64,000 bases of DNA from Planctomycetota bacterium (GCA_020638905.1 JACKHP010000017.1:1-64000), one strand, 5' to 3'. Shown: positions 25,693-38,249, counted from the first letter of the stretch. Notes: generated by a model not told the origin, from the sequence alone. Numbers and translations are program-made.

Positions 25693-26706
25693 ATGGACGA
25701 CGAGGCAGCGCTCGACGCGTTCGACGACGCCACGCTGGACGCGCTGCTCGCGCGCTGCGCCGGCTGGACGCACGGTCCGTTGCGCGCGACGCGCGTGCGG
25801 CGCATCGGCGCCGACCGCGGCTACGCCGGACGCGTGCTGCACGTCGTCGGCGAGACGTCCGATCGACGGACCGCGTCGTGCGTCGTCAAGCTCGCGTCGT
25901 CCGACGCGGTGGCGCGCACTCTCGCGCTGCACGCGCTGGCCGGTGTCGCGCTCGCGGACGCGACGCCACGCTGCTTCGGCGGCGTCGTCGTCTGGCGCGG
26001 CGACGAGGGCGCGCTCGTGCTCGAGGACCTGAGCGGGCTCGCGCCCGGCGACGTCCTGCAAGGCTGCGCACCCGAGCATGTGTGCGACGTGATGCGCACG
26101 CTCGCGCGCCTGCACGCCGCCACGTGGGACGCGCCGCCGCGCGACGCGTCCGATGCGCTGCCCGACTGGGATCCGCAGCCGCTCGACGCCGCGACCTGGG
26201 GCGAGCGGCTCGCACGCGCGGCCGAGCGCCACCCCGAGCTGCTCGGCGCCGACCTCGTGGCGCGCTTCGCCGAGCTGCCGACGCGCTTCGCCGCCGCCGT
26301 CGAGGCCGCGCGCGCCGGGCCGCGCTGCGTGATCCACGCCGACGTGCACCTCGACAACGTGCTCTACCGTCCCGACGGCGGCGTCGTGCTGCTCGACTGG
26401 GACGGCGCGCGCTTCGGTCCTCCGGCCGTCGACGTGCTGCGCGCGCTGCTCGAGTGCGCCGGTCCGCCGTCGGGCCGCACCTGGGCCGAGGCGCTCGCCG
26501 CGTACCTGCTCGAGCTGCGCGCGCGCGGCGTGCGCGACGTCGGTGCGCGCGACGTGCTCGGCGACGGCGCACCGGTGCTCGTCCCGATGCTGCAGGCCGT
26601 GATCGGCGCCGTGGGACGTGAGGGGCCGCCCCGCGTGGGCGGCGCACGCATGGTGGCGCTGCTGGCCGACATCCTCGCGAAGGTCGTGCGTTTCGTGAGC
26701 GGGTGA
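25693..26706 (+). CDS. aminoglycoside/choline phosphotransferase-like kinase (APH family)
   Basis: About 337 aa; an excellent Shine-Dalgarno GAGGAGG (25684-25690) sits just before the ATG. The catalytic Brenner-type motif is HADVHLDNVLY, followed by the metal-binding LLDWDGARFGPPAVDV. VVKLASSD is the likely ATP-binding lysine strand. These mark the APH/choline-kinase fold, which phosphorylates small hydroxyl-bearing molecules. The natural substrate is unknown; antibiotic resistance cannot be claimed. It forms an operon with the EamA transporter. Confidence 0.85.
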   Translation: MDDEAALDAFDDATLDALLARCAGWTHGPLRATRVRRIGADRGYAGRVLHVVGETSDRRTASCVVKLASSDAVARTLALHALAGVALADATPRCFGGVVVWRGDEGALVLEDLSGLAPGDVLQGCAPEHVCDVMRTLARLHAATWDAPPRDASDALPDWDPQPLDAATWGERLARAAERHPELLGADLVARFAELPTRFAAAVEAARAGPRCVIHADVHLDNVLYRPDGGVVLLDWDGARFGPPAVDVLRALLECAGPPSGRTWAEALAAYLLELRARGVRDVGARDVLGDGAPVLVPMLQAVIGAVGREGPPRVGGARMVALLADILAKVVRFVSG

Positions 26707-26789
26707 CGCGACGCGAGGGCGATACGAGAGCATCCTGGACATCGGGCGCGCCACGCCGACGACGCGGGCAATCCCTCGACCCGGTGTCC

Positions 26790-26795
26790 TACGAT
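26790..26795 (+). promoter_or_regulatory. -10-like element before the peroxidase-propeller gene
   Basis: TACGAT matches TATAAT in four positions and lies 26 bases before the ATG at 26822. The -35 region is poor. A GAGG Shine-Dalgarno-like site follows at 26809-26812. Confidence 0.35.
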
Positions 26796-26821
26796 GCGCC
26801 TTCCCGTCGAGGACCTCCCCC

Positions 26822-28720
26822 ATGCCGACGTCGCGTCGTCCGTCCGCTCGTCTTCCGCTGCTCGGCCTGCTGATCGCGGCCGCCTGTGCGTCCCCCGCGT
26901 CCGTCGACGGCACGCCCGCTGCGTCCGCCGACGCGGCGGCACCCGCGTCCTTCCCGCGCAGCGACCTCGTCACGCTGCGCGGGGCGCCGGTGACCCTCGT
27001 CGGCGACCCGACGCAGCTCGTCCCCGTGGGACGTCCCGCGCCCGACGCGCTGCTGATCGCGAACGACCTGAGCGCGCGCACGCTCTCCGACTTCCTCGGC
27101 GAGGTCGTGATCTTCTCGACCGTCCCCTCGCTCGACACGAAGGTCTGCGATCTCGAGACGCGGACGTTCAACGAACGCGCGGCGCAGCTCCCCGGGGACG
27201 TCGTCGTGCTGACCGTCTCGAAGGACCTGCCGTTCGCCCAGAGCCGCTGGTGCGGCGCGGCCGGCATCGAGCGCGTGACGACACTCTCCGACGCGCAGCA
27301 CGACGAGATCGGATCGCGCTTCGGTCTGCGCATCGAGCAGAGCGGACTGCTGGCGCGCGCGGTCTTCGTCCTCGATGCCTCGGGCATCGTGCGCTACGCC
27401 GAGATCGTCGACGAGCTCACCCACGAGCCCGACTACGACGCCGTGCTGGCCGCCGCCCGTGAGTGGTCGAAGGAGGACGCGGCGGCGACGGGTTCCGCGC
27501 GGGATGCCGAGGCCGAGGCCGATACCGCAACCGAAGCCGAAGCCGAAGCCGGAACCGAAGCCGGAACCGAAGCCGGAACCGAAGCCGAAGCCGAAGCCAA
27601 AGCCGAAGCCGAAGCCGAAGCCGACCCCGCAGCCGAGACGGCAGCCGAGACCGCAGCCGCCTCGCTCACCTCCACCTGGACCTTCGGCGCGTGGGAGAAG
27701 CTGCCGACCGAGGCGTATCCCGGCAAGCAGGACGACATCGTGTTCGTCTCGCCCGAGGTCGGCTTCTACGGCAACGGCAAGGGCAAGGTCTTCCACACCA
27801 CCGACGGCGGACGCTCGTGGACGCAGGTCCTCGACCAGCCGGGCACGTTCGTGCGCTGCCTCGGCTTCGTCGACGCGCAGCACGGCTTCCTCGGCAACGT
27901 GGGCACCGACTACTTCCCCGGCGTGACCGACGAGACGCCGCTCTACCGCACCGACGACGGCGGCGCCTCGTGGACGCCCGTGACCGGCATCGACGCGCCC
28001 GGTCTCAAGGGCCTGTGCGCGATGCAGGTGCTGCGCTACCCGTTCATCAACGCAGGCGTACCGGGCGAGCGCACCCTCGTCGTGGCCGGCGGACGCGTCG
28101 GAGGTCCCGCGTGGCTGCTGCTCTCCGACGACCTCGGCGACACCTGGCGCGCGATCGACATGAACGCGTGGTGCGGGATGATCCTCGACGTGCGCTTCTT
28201 CACCGATCGCATCGGACTCGTGGCGGCCGCGACGAGCAGCGACGCCGCCGAGTCGCACGCGCTCGTGCTGCGCACCGAGGACGGCGGCGCGAGCTGGACG
28301 CCGGTCTACGACTCGGGCCGTCCCTTCGAGCTCACGTGGAAGATGGACTTCCCCACGCGCCAGGTCGGCTACTGCACGGTGCAGAGCTACGACCCCGATC
28401 CGCAGAACGCGCGACGCGTCGTCGCCAAGACCGAGGACGGCGGACGCACCTGGCGCGAGCTCCCGCTGGTCGACGACCACGCGGTGCGCGAGTTCGGCGT
28501 CGGGTTCCTCGACGCGCGCACCGGCTTCGTCGGCGCCATGCCCCACGGCTTCGTGACCCGTGACGGCGGCGCGACCTGGGGCGCGACCGACTTCGGCAAC
28601 GCGGTGAACAAGATCCGCGTGCTGCCCGTCGACGCCGACGGCGACGGACGCCCCGAGTCGGCGCGCGCCTACGCGATCGGCGTCGAGGTGCACCGGCTCG
28701 ACGCGACGCGCGACGGCTGA
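26822..28720 (+). CDS. lipoprotein: thiol peroxidase (Tpx-like) fused to a Ycf48/BNR-type beta-propeller
   Basis: 632 aa. A lipoprotein-type signal ends at Cys22 (LLIAAACASPAS). Residues about 45-215 are an atypical 2-Cys peroxiredoxin of the Tpx type: peroxidatic Cys109 in PSLDTKVCDLE and resolving Cys144 in DLPFAQSRWCGAAGI, 35 residues apart, as in Tpx (34). A Glu/Ala tract (about 229-280) links it to five or six BNR/Ycf48-like repeats (HTTDGGRSWTQV, RTDDGGASWTPV, RTEDGGASWTPV, KTEDGGRTWREL, VTRDGGATWGAT). Tpx reduces peroxides with thioredoxin; here it would sit outside the inner membrane, so the electron donor is open. I know of no such fusion. Confidence 0.85.
   Translation: MPTSRRPSARLPLLGLLIAAACASPASVDGTPAASADAAAPASFPRSDLVTLRGAPVTLVGDPTQLVPVGRPAPDALLIANDLSARTLSDFLGEVVIFSTVPSLDTKVCDLETRTFNERAAQLPGDVVVLTVSKDLPFAQSRWCGAAGIERVTTLSDAQHDEIGSRFGLRIEQSGLLARAVFVLDASGIVRYAEIVDELTHEPDYDAVLAAAREWSKEDAAATGSARDAEAEADTATEAEAEAGTEAGTEAGTEAEAEAKAEAEAEADPAAETAAETAAASLTSTWTFGAWEKLPTEAYPGKQDDIVFVSPEVGFYGNGKGKVFHTTDGGRSWTQVLDQPGTFVRCLGFVDAQHGFLGNVGTDYFPGVTDETPLYRTDDGGASWTPVTGIDAPGLKGLCAMQVLRYPFINAGVPGERTLVVAGGRVGGPAWLLLSDDLGDTWRAIDMNAWCGMILDVRFFTDRIGLVAAATSSDAAESHALVLRTEDGGASWTPVYDSGRPFELTWKMDFPTRQVGYCTVQSYDPDPQNARRVVAKTEDGGRTWRELPLVDDHAVREFGVGFLDARTGFVGAMPHGFVTRDGGATWGATDFGNAVNKIRVLPVDADGDGRPESARAYAIGVEVHRLDATRDG
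27504..27640 (+). repeat. Glu-Ala hexanucleotide tract in the peroxidase-propeller linker
   Basis: Imperfect array of GAAGCC and GGAACC hexamers encoding EAEAEAGTEAGTEAGTEA-type protein. Glu is written GAA here, whereas GAG dominates elsewhere in the gene. This points to nucleotide-level repeat expansion. Confidence 0.8.
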
Positions 28721-28747
28721 CGGACTCGACGCGGCGCATCCCGCTCG

Positions 28748-28776
28748 TTGCGGCGGAGCGCGCGACGTCCCACACT
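28748..28776 (+). promoter_or_regulatory. promoter-like pair just before rlmI
   Basis: TTGCGG (28748-28753) and CACACT (28771-28776) are 17 bases apart. The -10 ends six bases before the ATG at 28783, so transcription would start at or next to the start codon. Confidence 0.4.
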
Positions 28777-28782
28777 CTCGGC

Positions 28783-30033
28783 ATGTCCGCACCGATCGAT
28801 CCGCTCGTGACCGGATGGCCGCGGCCCGACGCACGTCCGGTCAGGCTGCGCGTGAGCACGTCGGCCGAGTCGGGCCTGCGTCGCGGCCATCCGTGGCTGT
28901 ACGCCGAGCGCATCCAGGAGCAGAGCCACGCGGGCGCGGCGGGCGACCTCGCCGTCGTCTTCGACAGGAAGCGCGCCTTCCTCGCCGTGGGACTCTTCGA
29001 CCCGCACTCGCCGATCCGCGTGCGCGTGCTGCGGGCGCGCACGCCGGGTCCGATCGACCGCGCCTTCTTCGCCGGGCGCGTGGCGGCGTCCCTCGCGCGC
29101 AGGCGTGCGCTGCTCGACGGCGACACCGACGGCTACCGCCTGATCCACGGCGAGTCGGACGGACTTCCGGGCTTCGTCGCCGACCGCTACGCGGACACGC
29201 TCGTGGTCAAGCTCTACAGCCACGCCTGGTTGCCGCACCTCGCGACCCTCGTCGAGGTGTTGCTCGAGCAGCAGCCGTCCGCGCGCGTCGTGCTGCGCTT
29301 CGCGCGCCTGCTCTCGGACGCGCCCGAGCTGCTGCGCGGCCTGCACGACGGACGGACCGTGGTCGGCGAGCCCTGCGACGGCACCCTGGTCTACCGCGAG
29401 CACGGCCTGCGCTTCGAGGTCGACCCGGTCGCGGGACAGAAGACCGGCTGCTTCCTCGACCAGCGCGACAATCGCGCCCGCGTCGGCGCGCTGTCCCGCG
29501 GCAAGCGCGTGCTGAACGTGTTCGCGTACACCGGCGGCTTCTCGCTCTGCGCGGCTCGCGGCGGCGCGCGCGAGGTCTGCAGCGTCGACCTGAGCGCGCC
29601 GGCACTCGAGGCCGCGCGGCGCAACTTCGCGCTCAACGCCGACGTCCCCGGAGTGGCCGAGGCGCGTCACGAGACCCTGCAGGGCGACGCCTTCGAGCTG
29701 CTCGCCGAGCTCGCCGCGGCGGGCCGGCGCTTCGACGTCGTGGTGCTCGACCCGCCGGCCTTCGCGCGCCGGCGCGCCCAGGTCCCGCGCGCTCTCGAAG
29801 CCTACGCGCGCCTCGCGTCCCTGGGCCTCGCCCTGCTCGAACCCGGCGGGACGATCGTGCTCGCCTCGTGCTCGAGCCCCGTCACGCCCGACGACTTCCG
29901 CGACGCCGTGAGCCGCGCGGCGACGCGCGCCGGCCGTCCGCTGCGCGACGTCGAGGAGACCGGCCACGCCCTCGACCATCCGCTCGACTTCGCCGAGAGC
30001 CGCTACCTCAAGTGCCTCTTCGCCCGGGCCTGA
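28783..30033 (+). CDS. rlmI: 23S rRNA (cytosine1962-C5)-methyltransferase-like protein
   Basis: 416 aa. An N-terminal PUA-like domain (LRRGHPWLYAERI, LFDPHSPIRVRVLRA) is followed by the EEHEA-type region (RLIHGESDGLPGFVADRYAD). The Rossmann methyltransferase domain contains GCFLDQRDNRA, VLNVFAYTGGFSLCAARGG, LDPPAFARRR (motif IV) and ASCSSPVTPDDF. This order is that of RlmI/YccW, which methylates C1962 of 23S rRNA. The length (416 vs 396 in E. coli) fits. No Shine-Dalgarno lies upstream; a -10-like CACACT ends six bases before the ATG. Confidence 0.88.
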   Translation: MSAPIDPLVTGWPRPDARPVRLRVSTSAESGLRRGHPWLYAERIQEQSHAGAAGDLAVVFDRKRAFLAVGLFDPHSPIRVRVLRARTPGPIDRAFFAGRVAASLARRRALLDGDTDGYRLIHGESDGLPGFVADRYADTLVVKLYSHAWLPHLATLVEVLLEQQPSARVVLRFARLLSDAPELLRGLHDGRTVVGEPCDGTLVYREHGLRFEVDPVAGQKTGCFLDQRDNRARVGALSRGKRVLNVFAYTGGFSLCAARGGAREVCSVDLSAPALEAARRNFALNADVPGVAEARHETLQGDAFELLAELAAAGRRFDVVVLDPPAFARRRAQVPRALEAYARLASLGLALLEPGGTIVLASCSSPVTPDDFRDAVSRAATRAGRPLRDVEETGHALDHPLDFAESRYLKCLFARA

Positions 30034-30054
30034 GCGGCGCTCGCTCGCCCCCGC

Positions 30055-30057
<3 letters not shown>
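30031..30057. terminator. hairpin between rlmI and the RND operon, stop codons paired
   Basis: TGAGCGG (30031-30037) and CCGCTCA (30051-30057) form a 7-bp stem with a 13-base loop. The TGA of rlmI and the TGA of the facing RND permease form opposite arms of the stem. No T-tract. Confidence 0.5.
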
Positions 30058-33521
<3,464 letters not shown>

Positions 33522-33525
<4 letters not shown>

Positions 33526-34808
33526 CGCGTGACGCCCGGACTCGCGTGCAGCGCGATCGGCGCGCGGTCGTACAGCCGCTCGGCGCCGGACATGACCACG
33601 CGCGTCCCGGCGGAGAGGCCGGCGAGCACCTCGACACCGAGCGGCGTCCCGTCGCGCGCGGCGAGCGGGACGCCCGAGCGCACGAGCAGCAGCCGCGCGT
33701 GCGCGCCGGACGCGGAGGACGCCGTGCCGGCGGAATCCGCGTCGTCGACGCCGAACGCGACCTCGAGCTGTCCGCGCCGGACGATCGCGTCCGCCGGGAC
33801 GACGAGCGCCCGCCGCTCGCCGACGACGAGGCGCGCGCGTCCGAACATGCCCGGCCAGAGCCCGGCGTCGGACGGCAGCGCGATCTTGACCGTGCCCGTG
33901 CGCGTGAGCGGGTCGACCGCCGGGACGATCTCGTCGACGTGGCCCTCGAGCGTGACGCCCAGAGCGTCGATCTCGACCCGCAGCGACTCGCCGGCGCGCA
34001 CCGCGCCCAGCAGGCCCTCCTCGACGAGCGCCTCGAGGCGCAGCGCGTCGGGGTCGTGCAGCTCGAGCAGCGGACGTCCCGGCGCCGCGAGGTCGCCCGG
34101 GTCGACCATGCGCGCGTGCACGAGTCCCGCGAAGGGAGCCTTGACCTGCGCGTCGGCCAGCGCGACCTCGGCGCCCACGAGCGCCTGCTGCGCCGCGTCG
34201 CGCTGCGCCCGGGCGCGCGCGCGTGTCGTGGATGCGCGGTCGCGATCCTGCTGGGTCGCGGCCTGCTTGCCGAACAGGTTCTCGACGCGTTGCCACTCGG
34301 TCTCGGCGTCGTCGAGCGCCTCGTCCGCCGCGCGCAGCTCGGCCTCGGCGCCGCTCCTGCGCGCGGCCACGTCGCGGCTGTCGAGCACCACGAGGACGTC
34401 GCCGGCCTGGACGCGATCGCCGGGCGAGACGCGCACCTCGATCACCTCGGCGAGCATGCGCGCGGCCACCGTCGTCTGGCGCCGCGAGCGCACCGTGCCG
34501 ATGCCCTCGGCCAGGACGGGCACCGTCACCTCGCGACAGGTCGCGCTCTCCACCGCGATCGGCGCCGCGGCACGCGCCGCGAGCTCGCCGCCCTCGGGCG
34601 GGCGCGTGCGCTGGCTCCACAGGAAGGCCGCCACGAGCAGCACCGCGAGGACGTACGCGAGGCGACGGTCCTTCGGGGCCTTGCGCTTCGGCGGCGCGGC
34701 CGCGGTCGCGGTCGCGCTCGCGGTCGCGGCTTCGGCTTCGGCTTCGGCTTCGGCTTCGGCTTCGGCTTCGGCTTCGGAGGATCGGTCCGCCGGTCCGGGC
34801 TTGGTCAT
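33522..34808 (-). CDS. RND efflux adaptor (membrane fusion protein)
   Basis: 428 aa. The N-terminus is a cytoplasmic Glu-Ala tract plus Ala/Thr stretch (about residues 12-40), then one transmembrane anchor (LAYVLAVLLVAAFLWS). The periplasmic part has the lipoyl/biotinyl half-motifs (EVRVSPGDRVQAGDVLVVLD and APFAGLVHARMVDPGDL) around a coiled-coil hairpin, a beta-barrel and membrane-proximal domain (VVPADAIVRRGQLEVAF). It bridges the RND pump and the TolC channel. Both neighbours overlap by 4 bp (ATGA), so all three are probably translated together. Confidence 0.92.
34729..34778 (-). repeat. GAAGCC hexanucleotide tract in the RND adaptor
   Basis: Eight near-perfect tandem GGCTTC hexamers as read on the plus strand, encoding (Glu-Ala)8 in the coding strand. 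A flanking GCGGTC-type array (34702-34728) encodes the Ala/Thr stretch. All Glu codons are GAA. Confidence 0.85.
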
Positions 34809-36286
34809 GGGTGCTCCTCGATCGTCGTCCCGGGCTGCGCGACGTCGTCCGGCGCGTCGTCGTCCGACGCGCGTGCCTCGTCACGCGGGACGAGTTCGCC
34901 CACCGCGTGCCGCAGCGCGAGCTGCGCCAGCGCGCGGTCGTCCTGGGCGGCCACCCGGCGCGCACGCGCGTCGGCCAGGGCCTGCTCGGCATCGATCAGG
35001 CGCGTGATCGTGGCCACGCCACCTTCGTACTCGGCCTCGGTGCGCTGCATCTGCTCGTCGGCCAGGGCCACCGTCTCGCTCGCCACGTCGAGCCGCGCGG
35101 ACGCCTCGAGCGCGTCGAGGCGCGCCGACTCGACGTCGTACTCGACCTCGAGCGCGGTACGCCGCGCGTCGGCCAGCACCGCGCGCAGTCCCGCGGCCGC
35201 CTGGCTCACGCGCTTCGGCGTGCGCGCCGCCTCGGTCAGGTCGTCGACGAGGCCGATGCCCGCCAGCCAGTGGACGGCGCCCTGCAGCAGCGCCGGATCG
35301 TCCACCGAGAGCGCGGCCGAGAGTCCGAGGTCGGGCACCCAGCCCGCGGCCGCCGCGTCGAGCCGCGCCTCGGCCGCGTCGATCGCGAGCTGCGCGCGCA
35401 CGAGCTCGGGACGCGCCGCGTACGCGCGCTCGAGCAGCTCGACGAGCGTCGGTACGTCACCCGGCGCGGCGGACGCTTCGTCGTCGAACAGGAGCTCGAG
35501 CGGCTCGACGAGCGGCAGCGCGAGCAGCACGTGCATCGTCGCCATCCCGCGGCGTGCCGCGTTCTCGGCCACGATGAGCGCCTCGTGCGTCTCGGCCAGC
35601 CGCACGCGCACCGCGAGCAGCTCGGAGAGGCGCGCCGCACCCTCGTCGACGCGCGCCTGGACGAGCCGCAGCTGCGACTCGAGCGCCTCGATCGAGAGCC
35701 GCCGCGTGGCCGCCGTCTGCTGCGCCTGGTGCACGAGGAAGTACGCGCGCGCCACCTGCAAGGCGAGATCGGCGCGCACCTCGTCGGCCGTGGCGGACGC
35801 CGCACCGAGCTCGGCCTCCGACGCGCGCGCCGCCGCGCGGCGACGTCCGCCGTCGTAGAGCGTCCACCCGAACCCGAGCTGCGTCTGGACGCTGGTGATC
35901 GGCCCCGGATCGTTGAAGTCGATGCCGCCCTTGAAGCGCCCCTGGTCGAGGATGCTGCCGAACGCGCGCGACGGCTGCTCGACCCGCGACGCGCCGATCC
36001 CCAGCCGCAGCGACGGCCAGAACTGCGACTCGGCCAGGTCGACCCCCGCGCGCGCCGCCTGGACGCGCGCGTCCGCCGCCGTCACGTCGGGGTTGTTGCG
36101 CAGCGCGAGCGCCGTGGCCGCGTCGAGGTCGAGCGGTCCCGTGGGACGGACGACGTCCGGCAGCGTGACGAGCGGCGCCGTGCAGGCCGCGAGCGCGAGG
36201 AGCAGCGCGAGCGCGACGAGGCGCGCGACGAAGAAGGACGCCTGGCCGCGACCGGCGGGGCGGGAGCCTTCGGTCGCTTGGCCCAT
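34805..36286 (-). CDS. TolC-family outer membrane efflux lipoprotein
   Basis: About 493 aa from the ATG at 36286; an upstream ATG at 36325 is in frame. A lipoprotein signal ends at Cys35 (LLALAAC). The mature protein is helical with the two-repeat OEP architecture: LDLDAATALALRNNPDVTAADARVQAARAG in the first and AYAARPELVRAQLAIDAAEA in the second. This is the outer membrane channel of the RND operon. First gene of the operon; its stop overlaps the adaptor start by 4 bp. Confidence 0.92.
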   Translation of the reverse strand: MGQATEGSRPAGRGQASFFVARLVALALLLALAACTAPLVTLPDVVRPTGPLDLDAATALALRNNPDVTAADARVQAARAGVDLAESQFWPSLRLGIGASRVEQPSRAFGSILDQGRFKGGIDFNDPGPITSVQTQLGFGWTLYDGGRRRAAARASEAELGAASATADEVRADLALQVARAYFLVHQAQQTAATRRLSIEALESQLRLVQARVDEGAARLSELLAVRVRLAETHEALIVAENAARRGMATMHVLLALPLVEPLELLFDDEASAAPGDVPTLVELLERAYAARPELVRAQLAIDAAEARLDAAAAGWVPDLGLSAALSVDDPALLQGAVHWLAGIGLVDDLTEAARTPKRVSQAAAGLRAVLADARRTALEVEYDVESARLDALEASARLDVASETVALADEQMQRTEAEYEGGVATITRLIDAEQALADARARRVAAQDDRALAQLALRHAVGELVPRDEARASDDDAPDDVAQPGTTIEEHP

Positions 36287-36474
36287 GAGCGGATTCCGGG
36301 CACCACGGGATCGATCGGCCGGCATCCACCGGCTGAGCGAAGGATGGGCCATGCTCCCATAACCCCGACGGCGCGCGGAATCAGCCACCGTGCGGGGACG
36401 ATCCCCACACGCTGCACCAAGCTGGGAGCCAGGAAGGCGGGAGGAGGTTCCCGGGGGGAGGACGGCGGGCCAGG

Positions 36475-36558
36475 GGATCGGCCCGGCATCGTGTCCGTGC
36501 ACGACCTGGGCGTGGACGCCGACGGTGTGCCCTGCTTCACGATGAAGCTCGTCTCGAT
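36475..36558 (+). pseudogene. remnant of a Ser/Thr protein kinase N-lobe
   Basis: The plus-strand frame reads RPGIVSVHDLGVDADGV followed by PCFTMKLV. This is nearly identical to the 'HPGIVPVHDLGVDADGR.YFTMKLV' hinge segment common in planctomycete kinases. There is no start codon, glycine loop, HRD or DFG motif nearby, so only about 28 residues survive. Debris of a former kinase gene or partial duplication. Confidence 0.7.
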
Positions 36559-36625
36559 GACCGTCCATCTCGCGCGCCACGCGGAACGCCAGCGCGACGA
36601 CTCCCTGAAGCGCGGGCCGGAGAGC

Positions 36626-36651
36626 CGGGCAGGTCGTCCGAGACCTGCCCG
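36626..36651 (-). terminator. perfect hairpin after the secreted hypothetical gene
   Basis: CGGGCAGGTC (36626-36635) and GACCTGCCCG (36642-36651) form a perfect 10-bp stem with a 6-base loop. It starts 14 bases after the stop at 36666 on the minus strand. No T-tract follows, so it is terminator-like rather than canonical. Confidence 0.6.
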
Positions 36652-36665
36652 CGCGCCCGTCGCGC

Positions 36666-38249
36666 TCAGCGGCGGCTCCTGCCGCGGCTGCTCGAGGACC
36701 TGCCGACTTCGTCCGCGCTCGGGCCGGTCGCGACGCTCTCCCAGAACGACTCCCGCACGGGGACGATGTCGCGCTCCTTGCTCGGGTAGCGCTTGGAGCG
36801 TTCGAGGGCCGAGGCGAGCCCGGCGTCGAGGTGCGGCGCGATCGCCTTCCACATCGCCATCTGCTGCTCGAACTCGATCTCGAGGAAGGCGTTGAACAGC
36901 TCGAGGCGCGTGGCCGAGTCGTAGCGCGAACGTCCGTACAGCCAGCGCGACTGCTCGCGATGGTCGCTGAGCAGCAGCGCGTCCTGGGCACCCTGTCGCT
37001 CGAGCAGCGCGATCAGGTCGGGACGCTCGAGCTCGACGAGCAGGCTGCGCGTGTCGAGTGCGTCGAGGCGCTCGACCTCGGGCACGCCACCCAGGGCGCG
37101 CGCGAAGATCACGGGCAGCGCGTCGCTGTCGGGCATGCCGTCCGGAGGCGTCGCGACCTCGCGATCGAGCAGGGTCGTCAGGAGCGGCGCCTCCCGATCG
37201 CCTGCGCTCAACAAGAGGTGCATCAGGCAACGCGCGGCGGCGCGGTCCCGCGGCAGGAAGCTCTCGGCCTCGGCCGAGTCGACGAAGCTGAAGGGCGCCT
37301 CGGTCTTGCGGTCGACCTGCAGCGCCGACCAGTGCCTGGTCTCGCTGTCGTCGAAGCCGAGCCACGGGTCGCCGCTGTTCTTGACCGTCGTCGCGAGGTC
37401 GGCCGGCGGGCCCACCACCGGTGGCGGCGGGTTGTGTCCCTTGGGGACGAAGCCCGACCAACCGGGGCGGAACCAACCGGGGGTCTGGCACGTCCAGCTC
37501 TCCTGACCGACCCAGGCACGCTCGTAGGCGGCGATGTCGAGCTCGTCGATCAGGCCGTTGGCGAGCCACGGCGGCACCATCCCCCAGGCGCCTCGCCGCA
37601 GGGCACGATTGGCCACGAACGCCAGGCTGTAGTAGCCGACCCCGTGCGCGAGCCAGGCCTTGCGACGCTCGGCGATGGTCGCGTGGGCGAGGTTGAAGAG
37701 CTGCACCTCCCAGGTGCGCACGACCTCGGCGCCGCGGTTCTCCGGCGTGTCGACGACGTTGGTCGGGAGCCAGCCCGAGTAGCCCAACTGCTCGCAGTGG
37801 TCGAGCAGCGAGAGCAGTTCGAGGAACCCGGGCTCGCCGTCGCCCGAGTCGGCGATGAGCAGCGGCAGTCGGGCCTGCGAGACGAGTCCCTCGCCGCCCT
37901 CGGGCCAGAGCCGCGCGACGAGTTCCGCGGCGGGCTCGAGGGTCTTCAGCACCTGATCGAGGACCTTCGTCGCGTCGCGCTCCCTGCGCAGGCCGTCGGC
38001 CGCGAGCACGTGCACGTCGAACGGGCCCACCTGTCCGCTCACGAAGAGGTCGCTGCCGAGCACGAGCTCGAAGAGTGCGCGACCCGACGCCGGAACCTGG
38101 GACGCCTCGATCCCCGGCAGGGCCTGCTCGACGAGCGCCCGGGCACCCGGGGACATCTCCGGGGTGTCGCCGGCCGCGGAGGCGGGCGCGAGGGCCGTCA
38201 CGCAGGCGAGCACCAGGAAGGTCGGCGTCAGGGATCTCACAGGCATCAT
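36666..38249 (-). CDS. secreted hypothetical protein
   Basis: About 527 aa, starting at tandem ATGs (38249/38246). A signal peptide is clear (SLTPTFLVLACVTALAPASAA). The mature protein is globular and acidic. One segment (HGVGYYSLAFVANRALRRGAWGMVPPWLANGLIDEL) resembles the 'WLaNGlad' neighbourhood of secreted M1/MA-type peptidases and related planctomycete proteins, but no HExxH is present. The C-terminus is Ser/Arg-rich (GRSSSSRGRSRR). No family assigned. A strong hairpin lies just downstream. Confidence 0.75.
   Translation of the reverse strand: MMPVRSLTPTFLVLACVTALAPASAAGDTPEMSPGARALVEQALPGIEASQVPASGRALFELVLGSDLFVSGQVGPFDVHVLAADGLRRERDATKVLDQVLKTLEPAAELVARLWPEGGEGLVSQARLPLLIADSGDGEPGFLELLSLLDHCEQLGYSGWLPTNVVDTPENRGAEVVRTWEVQLFNLAHATIAERRKAWLAHGVGYYSLAFVANRALRRGAWGMVPPWLANGLIDELDIAAYERAWVGQESWTCQTPGWFRPGWSGFVPKGHNPPPPVVGPPADLATTVKNSGDPWLGFDDSETRHWSALQVDRKTEAPFSFVDSAEAESFLPRDRAAARCLMHLLLSAGDREAPLLTTLLDREVATPPDGMPDSDALPVIFARALGGVPEVERLDALDTRSLLVELERPDLIALLERQGAQDALLLSDHREQSRWLYGRSRYDSATRLELFNAFLEIEFEQQMAMWKAIAPHLDAGLASALERSKRYPSKERDIVPVRESFWESVATGPSADEVGRSSSSRGRSRR

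Larger units (their letters stand above)
36287..36665. other. 379-base intergenic region with kinase remnant and terminator
   Basis: Between the TolC gene and the secreted hypothetical gene. It holds a short, unstarted Ser/Thr-kinase remnant (36475-36558, plus strand) and a perfect hairpin (36626-36651), both listed separately. Nothing else recognisable. Confidence 0.6.

Noticed and set aside
25693..26706. Aminoglycoside-resistance gene
   Set aside because: The APH fold is clear, but environmental members act on many substrates; resistance cannot be inferred.
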